Assembly: GCF_026151205.1 (NCBI RefSeq)
Contig: NC_087083.1
Span: forward strand, 9,299,460-9,363,459
Length of the DNA stretch: 64,000 nt
Origin: Bolinopsis microptera
Lineage: Eukaryota > Ctenophora > Tentaculata > Lobata > Bolinopsidae
Direction: 5' to 3'
Shown here: piece after piece, positions 50,201-59,200 of the stretch
How the letters are laid out: each line of letters starts with the position of its first letter
Position numbering within the stretch: position 1 is the first letter of the stretch
Position numbers and translations under genes: made by a program
The notes under the pieces: model-generated
What the model was told of the DNA's origin: nothing
The model's input: only the letters and a program-made list of their open reading frames with translations
Databases searched by the model: none

Positions 50201-53200
50201 TGAGGTAAGCAGTAAATCGGGGTGTGTACCTGTTTGAGGTAGGCAGTAAATCGGGGTGTGTACCTGTTTGAGGTAAGCAGTAAATCGGGGTGTGTACCTG
50301 TTTGAGGTAAGCAGTAAATGGGGGTGTGTACCTGTTTGAGGTAAGCGAAGGCGGCATCCTTACTGTTCCTCAGAATGCTAACATTAGCAAGCTCCAAGAA
50401 ACACCTCTGCTGGTTAGGGTTTAGGATGAGAGCGTTCTCAAGATAACGGGTTATCTCCGCCAACTCAGCGAGAATCTCTTCGTTTATCTGTTCAGACTAG
50501 GGTGTTAGTTGTTAGTTATGATATTTAGAGGTGTGGGTGATTTACCAGTGGGGTTACTTGGTTACCAGTGGGGTTACTTGGTTACCAGTGGGGTTACTTG
50601 GTTACCAATGGGGTTACTTGGTTACCAGTTAGGTTACTAAGTTACCAGTGGGGTTACTTGGTTACCAGTGGGGTTACTTGGTTACCAGTGGGGTTACTTG
50701 GTTACCAGTGGGGTTACTTGGTTACCAGTGGGGTTACTTGGTTACCAGTGGGGTTACTTGGTTACCAGTGGGGTTACTTGGTTACCAGTGGGGAAACTTG
50801 GTTACCAGTGGGGTTACTTGGTTACCAGTGGGATTACTTGGTTACCAGTGGGGTTACTTGGTTACCAGTGGGATTACTTGGTTACCAGTGGGGTTACTTG
50901 GTTACCAGTGGGGTAACTTGGTTACCAGTGGGGTTACTTGGTTACCAGTGGGGTTACTTGGTTACCTATGATAGTCTTAGACTACAGCTTGGTTAAGGGT
51001 GAAATATGCTTATTATTAACACTTAGGTTTGTTATATGGAATTGAATATGTAATGTGACTCAATTGGGTTAAAACCCGCCCAAATGATATTATAGAATAT
51101 AGATTCGACCTACCAATCAGTTAACTTACTGTTGGAGGGGTTACTTGGTTACCTGCAGTTAGGTTACTAAGTTACCAATTAGGTTGCTTGGATACTATAT
51201 TGCGAACTTACTGTTGGAGGCGGTGGGGGTGTGGGTGGTTTTGGAGGGTTTTTGTCGTGTTTACTGTATCTGTCACCTCTTGAACTGTCACTCTTTTTCA
51301 CTGGCTGAAAAAAATTGTTTAAATGTAATTTGCTTCTTAACATCCAGTGTTTTGTTTTGTAAAAACTGAATCATGACTGATCAATGAAATAATATTAAGT
51401 ATTTGACAACTCATATATCACATTTATATGAGACAGAAAACACTTAATAAATAAAATCTGAAAACCAGAGACTTGAAAATAGAAGGATTATTTGTTGTAT
51501 GCAGAATATGTTATGAGAATCTAGACTTTAAGATGTACCTCAGGTGGTTCCCGTTCTTCTGCAAGTTTATTTATTATCTTTTCTATTTCTGCACTCTCGT
51601 CTAGACTCCTTCCTGTAATAAAAATTATAAACTTATAAGTTTTTTCATTCTATAGAAAGATTGAACTTATTGCTTTCTTAATGGATGTTTGAGAGTTTGA
51701 GAGGTGATATCGCCGATAAAAGTACAAATAACGAAAAGAAGAAATTTCGATCAAAAATTTGAACGTATACCTTTAAATAATTTACACTTCTTAGACTGCG
51801 CTAAGTGCAGATAAGCAAAAGAAGTAGGGTGCTTCTTAATAGATCTGTTGAAGAGGTGTATGCAGCCCTCTGAACCGTCGTAATCGTCATATTTCTCTTT
51901 CTCCTTAGCTACCATGTAATCCGTAAAGGGGTCACTTCTTTTTAATGCCTGAAATTGTTTATTTTAAACTGCTATTGTAATTGTTTATTTTAAGCAATTG
52001 TTTAAGAAGTATATCTTTTCGTTCTGTGTAGATTTACAGAACATATTAATTTTCCTAAATTGTGAAACGCATATAATTGTATTATATTATAGCGTTATGA
52101 AATATTTAATAATATTATCAAAATATTTTTTAATTCTTACCTCATTTAAAAGTTTTTTAGCTTTTGGATCCATTCCATCCCTCTGGTTTGCATCTCTTCG
52201 GTTAAGCAACCGTGCAAGGTAAACTTTGGGAAGGTTAAATTCTGGTTTCTTTTGTATGATGGAGTGGAGTTTCTCCGAGGATTCAGTGAGGTAGTACCGC
52301 TCTGCTATTCTGAAAAGTTAGCTTTTTACAGGAGAACATCTTGGCAGGCTTTTTCTTATTTGATTGGGGTCTATTGTGAAAATGTAGACTTAACGAGCCG
52401 CGCATTTTTACAAGTTCTGCTGGAGTTACTGCAATTCTGAAAAGAAAAACTTTGATTGTTTTTTGTTTGTTTTGTGGTCCCAATCAGTAATGCAGAAATA
52501 TTCTGCATCTCAAAACATTGTAGAAGAATATTTAGTAAGTATGTTTTGTACCAGTAATACGGAAATATTGTGTTTCATGAACTTAAACACACTGAAGATT
52601 GTAGTAGTACATCTAGTATCTGTATTCTGTATGTAGTGACATTACCGATCACAAGTGCATGTTCATGTTACATTCCTTTGAGATACACTCTAACTTTCAT
52701 ATAACATATGAAGCTGCAGAAGCTATAATTTCCAGATACGATTTTTAAATCTTTTATCAATCAGCAATTCTACTGCTTGGCAATGCTATGTACAAGTTCT
52801 GGAATTGCAAGTGTTGTGGTTAAGGAGCTACATGACAAACTTTTTAATATGCCGATTATTTGAGGTAGACGATCTCATCTTGAACAATTTCTATTGTTTT
52901 GAAAGAGACAAGCGATCATTTGTGGATGGTTTTGTTTAAAATCATCGGCTAAATATCAAACATTCCAGAGTATTTTTTGTTTTTCTCATTAAGGACAGCA
53001 GCATATTTACAATATCAACTTATACTGCAGAGATGTTTTCAAAGAGAGAGAAGCAATATTTGGCAAACGGTGTTGTTTAAGTCGTATAAGTTTTCTGTTC
53101 AAATTATGACGCTTTAAAAAACCGTTATAGGGTTCCACATATCAGCGAGTAACCTCCGGCACAAGTCCCTCAAATAAACGAAATTACAAAATATATCCTT

Positions 53201-56200
53201 GTGTTTCAAAGCAGACAACTAACCTGTCAATATGTTTACTAAAGTTGTACTGAACAAGAGCTGCTCCTAGTGCAGTAAACTCGTGGTCAGGTTCGTAGAT
53301 CTGGGAGGTGGAGAAGAGACGATCTGCTACACAGTTCAGTCCGAGGAAGGAGTGAGCCCAAGCTATGTCCGCTATTGAACGACCTGAAGACAGGAACTTA
53401 AAGTTAAGATGCTAGGTCTTAACATTTTATTTTATCTTGGTCTATTTCAATATGATAATTATAATTCATTATTTTATCTGATCGATCAAAAAATTGAAAG
53501 TTTCATATTCGAATCTGTCAGTACTGAGGGATTATGATATCTTAAATTTGTTTTTTTTATAGGTAATCAGATCAGAAGTACATACTACATAAAGTTTCAG
53601 AATTATAAAAACTGTACCTATTTTCTGTCTCTCCCTGTGGCGAGGAAGTGAAGCAGTAGCTGCCATCACACTCTCTAGTGTAATGTTAGCTGCCTCGAAC
53701 TTCTCCAGTCTTCTCAGTAGGTGTATCTGGTTAGCAATACCCACCAAATTATCCTGGAGTTTAGATATTGGGGTTAAAAACATTGTTCTAGACTTTCAGT
53801 GGCTCATCAAACATTACAATTTTAGTAAATTGCAATCTCCAGTCACTAAAATTCAAGGGAATCGGTACTTATTTAGTTTAGACATCAATCGTAACGAGAT
53901 ACTATCTAGTTACAGCTAGATAGTATCTAAATATCTAGTAAAGAGGACATTACCTTGTCCAGAGAGGAGGACACATCGAAGTACTGAATGGCGTTCTCGT
54001 ACTCTTCATTCAGGTAGGAAATGTAACCCAACATATTGTACATCGGGGCACTGAAAAGTTGCATATCTTTAACATGTTTGTTGATGAGTCGTTATCAGGA
54101 AGTTAACTTTTTGTGATCAAGACTAGTCAACGCCTTGTGGGATTTAAAATTAAAGACTTAAAATTATTAAGTTTAATTTCTTTTTAGACGCGAGAGTAGC
54201 AACTTAGCACTGAAATTTCAGAATTCGCCAGCTGTTGGAAGGAAAATAAACGAATTCATGGCCATATCTGTCTTCACAATAGCGAGATTAAACGCAATTT
54301 AATTGACACAAATTTCTACAATTTCAACTTCAAAGATTTTAATTGATTGATGCAATTACAAGTCAATGCTAGGTGAGACCATGAAATAATGATGGTATGT
54401 GGTGCTTCCTTTGTTTTGATATTTTAAGTATTTCCAGAATATTGTTAAATTGTTATCAGTCCGAAACTAACTACTAAAAATGTTCAGCAAGATGAGACTC
54501 TCACTGATTCTAGCACTGATAATTGCATCAGTTCTATCTGATTCTACACAAGGTAACATCGTCAAAAGATACCTCCAATACCTACGTGACGAAGGGAAAC
54601 TAGCCGGACGACTGACAAACTCTCAAAACCTTAAAACCCGCCTGAGTCTCTTCAAAACAAACGTGAAACTAGTGGAAGATCACAACGCCAAACACAGCTC
54701 CTACAAACTTGAGATAAACCGTTTCTCGGATCTGTCTGACGGCGAGCTGGCTCAATACCATGGTCTGAACGCCTCGTTAGTTGTGGAGGAGGAGGATGTA
54801 CTGACTAGTTATACTTCACCACTTCTTCCAGTGTCTGTTCCAGATGCAGTGGATTGGGTCGCTCAAGGTTACAATATATTCCAGTTTCCCAATTTGTTAG
54901 CCATCACGTAATGGCTAGTACTACTAGCCAGATATTTATCTCTCAACCCATGTATCTATATTCTATATCACAACTATACTCTAGGTTACGTGACCCCTGC
55001 TAAGGATCAAGGAAGATGTGGATCTTGCTGGGCGTTCGGATCAAATGTTGCTCTGGAGGGATCCCACAAAAAGGCGACTGGAGTACTGAAAAACTTTGCA
55101 GAGCAGGGTAACTTGATTTATAATTTCCTTAACACATGAGTTCACTCAGAAAATCATATTACTTAACTAAAACCAGTTTAAAAACATTTCCTTGTGTTTG
55201 AAATAAGTGTCTTCCTGACAGAGTACCTGGACTGTGTCTTCACAACACGAGATGGTTGTACCGGTGGAGCCGCCCACGTGTGCTTTGACTTTAACAAGAG
55301 GACTGGTCACATGGCGAGCCAATACGCATACCCTTATACCGCCACTGATGTAGACAGGTTAGACTTACTTATCAGAATTCAGATTAATATTAATTGTGCA
55401 AATCATTGAAACTTAAGTTTGTCCCAGATGATGATTATGATTATTAAAATGAATGTCCACTAATTACTTAATTGCAGGAGTGTGTGTGACCTGACAAAGT
55501 ACAAGAACAGTTTAATAGCTGCTAAAGTGACAAGTAGAGTAAACTCCCGACACGTGGAAACAGAGGAGAACACAATAAAACTCTTATCTATACAACCTGT
55601 TACTTTGTTTATTGAGGCTACCCGGACACTTCACCAGTACAAAGAAGGTTTGTTATATTTTGCTTTAGTTGTAAAGAAGGTGTCTCACTTAATGCATTTC
55701 CCCTTTGGGAACTCAATGCGTATTCAAACGATTTATGATGATCATGGAAACAATAACTTTCTCACAAGAATAAAAGCTTGATCTGCAGGACATCTTCTGA
55801 ACATTTCTTAAGTTTCTCGAACCCACAAGTTTCTCTAAGTCTAACCCACTCACTCGCAGGTATATTGTTGGACAGGACCTGCTGGAGTGAAACAAACCAC
55901 GCTGTAGCGGGGGTAGGGTACACCCCCCAATACATCATAGTGAAGAACAGCTGGGGAGCAAGTTGGGGCGAGTCAGGCTTCTTCAAACTCATGAGAGGTA
56001 AAAGTAGAAACCATTAGCTCAAAATACGGAATACCCTATCTTTAGCATACCTTCTCGGACTTTATTTGGTCTCTGGAGGGCTTAGCTTTCACGTAATACC
56101 CGCCCAAAATAAAAGTCCAACGTTTAAAGACATTTTTAACATCACCTCACTCCCAACATAAACTGTCTTAAAACTGACCTTATGCTTGAACCTTCCAACC

Positions 56201-59200
56201 TAAATCCTACTTCAAATCTCTCCTTACAACACAGGTTGGAGTAACTGTGGGTTGTACCTACGGGCACAGTACCCTGTGATGGAGCCAAATGGAGAGAAGG
56301 AGACTGAGGAGGGAGCCAAGCAGGCACTGTATGATCACACCGCTATTGTGGGGCCTGACCCTCCCAAACCAGACCGTTAGTTTACTTGTTATCTAGGGAC
56401 TAGGGGTGAGGGGTGAGGGGTGAGGGGTGAGGGGTGAGGGGTGAGGGGTGAGGGGTGAGGGGTGAGGGGTGAGGGGTGAGGGGTGAGGGGTGAGGGGTGA
56501 GGGGTGAGGGGTGAGGGGTGAGGGGTGAGGGGTGAGGGGTGAGGGGTGAGGGGTGAGGGGTGAGGGGTGAGGGGTGAGGGGTGAGGGGTGAGGGGTGAGG
56601 GGTGAGGGGTGAGGGGTGAGGGGTGAGGGGTGAGGGGTGAGGGGTGAGGGGTGAGGGGTGAGGGGTGAGGGGTGAGGGGTGAGGGGTGAGGGGTGAGGGG
56701 TGAGGGGTGAGGGGTGAGGGGTGAGGGGTGAGGGGTGAGGGGTGAGGGGTGAGGGGTGAGGGGTGAGGGGTGAGGGGTGAGGGGTGAGGGGTGAGGGGTG
56801 AGGGGTGAGGGGTGAGGGGTGAGGGGTGAGGGGTGAGGGGTGAGGGGTGAGGGGTGAGGGGTGAGGGGTGAGGGGTGAGGGGTGAGGGGTGAGGGGTGAG
56901 GGGTGAGGGGTGAGGGGTGAGGGGTGAGGGGTGAGGGGTGAGGGGTGAGGGGTGAGGGGTGAGGGGTGAGGGGTGAGGGGTGAGGGGTGAGGGGTGAGGG
57001 GTGAGGGGTGAGGGGTGAGGGGTGAGGGGTGAGGGGTGAGGGGTGAGGGGTGAGGGGTGAGGGGTGAGGGGTGAGGGGTGAGGGGTGAGGGGTGAGGGGT
57101 GAGGGGTGAGGGGTGAGGGGTGAGGGGTGAGGGGTGAGGGGTGAGGGGTGAGGGGTGAGGGGTGAGGGGTGAGGGGTGAGGGGGGACGAGGAGGCAATCA
57201 GGCACTGTATGATCACACCGCTATTGTGGGGCCTGACCCTCCCAAACCAGACCGTTAGTTTACTTGTTATCTAGATTATATCTTGTATAGTTTCAAACGT
57301 AATTTTATCACATCATAATCCACAGAATGTCTGAACGTTTTGTTCAAATATTTTTGACTATTTCGAGTGCTTTGATAGAATTGTCTTTCCTTAGACTCTT
57401 ATATTATATGGAGCCCGGTTCAGATTGAATTTCGTTGAAGCCTGGAAATGACTGGAGATTATGAATTCAATTCGACTGTCGTGAGATCACGTAATCATTA
57501 TTGAGATGTTTTGAGAGAGTGTTCAACTGACAAGCAGGATTAATTAAATAAAAATCAATTGTTTTCAATCACGTAATTATTTTTCAGCTGATTGTGATAA
57601 CGGTTTCGGAGACATTTACTGCAGCAGGATGACGAGATCGTCATGTCACAGCCCTCAGATTAGAAACGTGTTCTGCCGGAAAGCTTGCAACAATTGCTGG
57701 CTCGATTGATATTGTCAATAAAACATAATGGAAATATATTTGTTGAAGAAAATTACGTGTTTTTTAAAAACTGAATAAATATCCATTTTTACAGATTATG
57801 ACATATCATAATTGCGTATGATTAATTGTATGTGCAAACATCGCTGATAGTGATAGAAGAAAGAAATGAATAGGCCTTCAAGGTTGACTTCGATAAATTG
57901 GTAAAGTCCATGATCCATCTAGAACTTTATTTATAACATCGCAACAAGCTTCCGTGGCGCAATCGGTTAGCGCGTTCGACTGTTAATCGAAAGGTTGCTG
58001 GTTCAAGTCCAGCCGGGAGCGATTCTTTTGCAGTTAATAACAAACATCTTCAAATTAATTGCAGGTAATAATTCGGTCCAAATATGGTTGGCATTTACAA
58101 AACTTTGTATTGATAAGTATTGAGCTTCGCCTTTCTAAATAATCTGCAGAGTATAAATCAATCTGCTGCACAACAATAGGCTGCAGGTCTACAGAAATAT
58201 TTTTACATGCATCAGAATAATTCATTGAAAAAATGAAATATTGAATAAAAGTACAATAGTTGTACGGACACGTACGTTTAATGTACATGTACATTGTACG
58301 TTTTGTTTACGAAAGGTTGAGGGAATTAAATACTGACTGATATATCTATTATCCTTATTTTGGAACGCCCTTATAATCAGAATCAATTTACAGAATTAAA
58401 TACCGTGTTTTTAAGTGCTTAAAAGTCCTTCATTCCGTGACGAAAATAAGTTAAAAACACTAATTTATTACACATGATTTCATTTAGAGATATTCGGTAA
58501 TTTAATCCCCTGGCTGGGAACCAGCAGTCCCCAGGGACCAGAGGAGAACAGGTAACAAGGGGTGAATACGCAATAGAAGAGAAATACATATTGTACATAT
58601 TGTATTGTTATATATATTATACAATATATAGTACTATATATAGTACAATATATACATATTGCACTATTCATATTGTAATATACATATTGTATAGTACTAT
58701 ACATATTGTACTATTGTACTACTGTACATTTTACATTGTACAAATACATTGTACATATTTTACTATTGTACATTGTAAATGTACAAGAGATACATTAGGT
58801 TATTGTTAACACATCTCCTGCGGTACATGGTGGCATTTTGCCAAGGTTCTTTTATTTATGCTTTTTGTAATGTATTAGAAAATATTTATCTGGGCAATCA
58901 TTAACGATTCCAGTCTTCACCACTAAACCCACAGTGTCAGTATAACGTGTCAAAACATATCCGTTACACATCTCCACTAGTATCTACTTTTATTACTGAT
59001 GATTGATTAACCGCAAAAAACCGCAAATGCCGTTTTTGAACGTTTAGAGCTCACTTAAATTTGTGATTTTTCCCAAAATCAAAAGCCAACAGGTAGCTGA
59101 AAATCACCAATCAGAAGTTTCCATAATAATGTAGCATGAATATATCCTCGATTAATGTTATGAGTTCTGATCAAAGTTTTTGTTATCGAAAGTATTATTA

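Noticed and set aside
50568-50996. Frames encoding [10 protein letters not shown] repeats
   Set aside because: They are products of the 20-bp minisatellite in a TPR gene intron, antisense to that gene.
52436-52450. Second CTTTTCAGAAT acceptor near TPR exon 6 as another duplicated splice site
   Set aside because: Only about 16 bases resemble the real acceptor at 52310, too few to separate from chance pyrimidine-AG similarity.
56389-57216. Three overlapping minus-strand frames encoding SPLTPHP repeats
   Set aside because: All come from the GGGGTGA heptamer; a 7-base period keeps every frame open. The tract is intronic on the plus strand.
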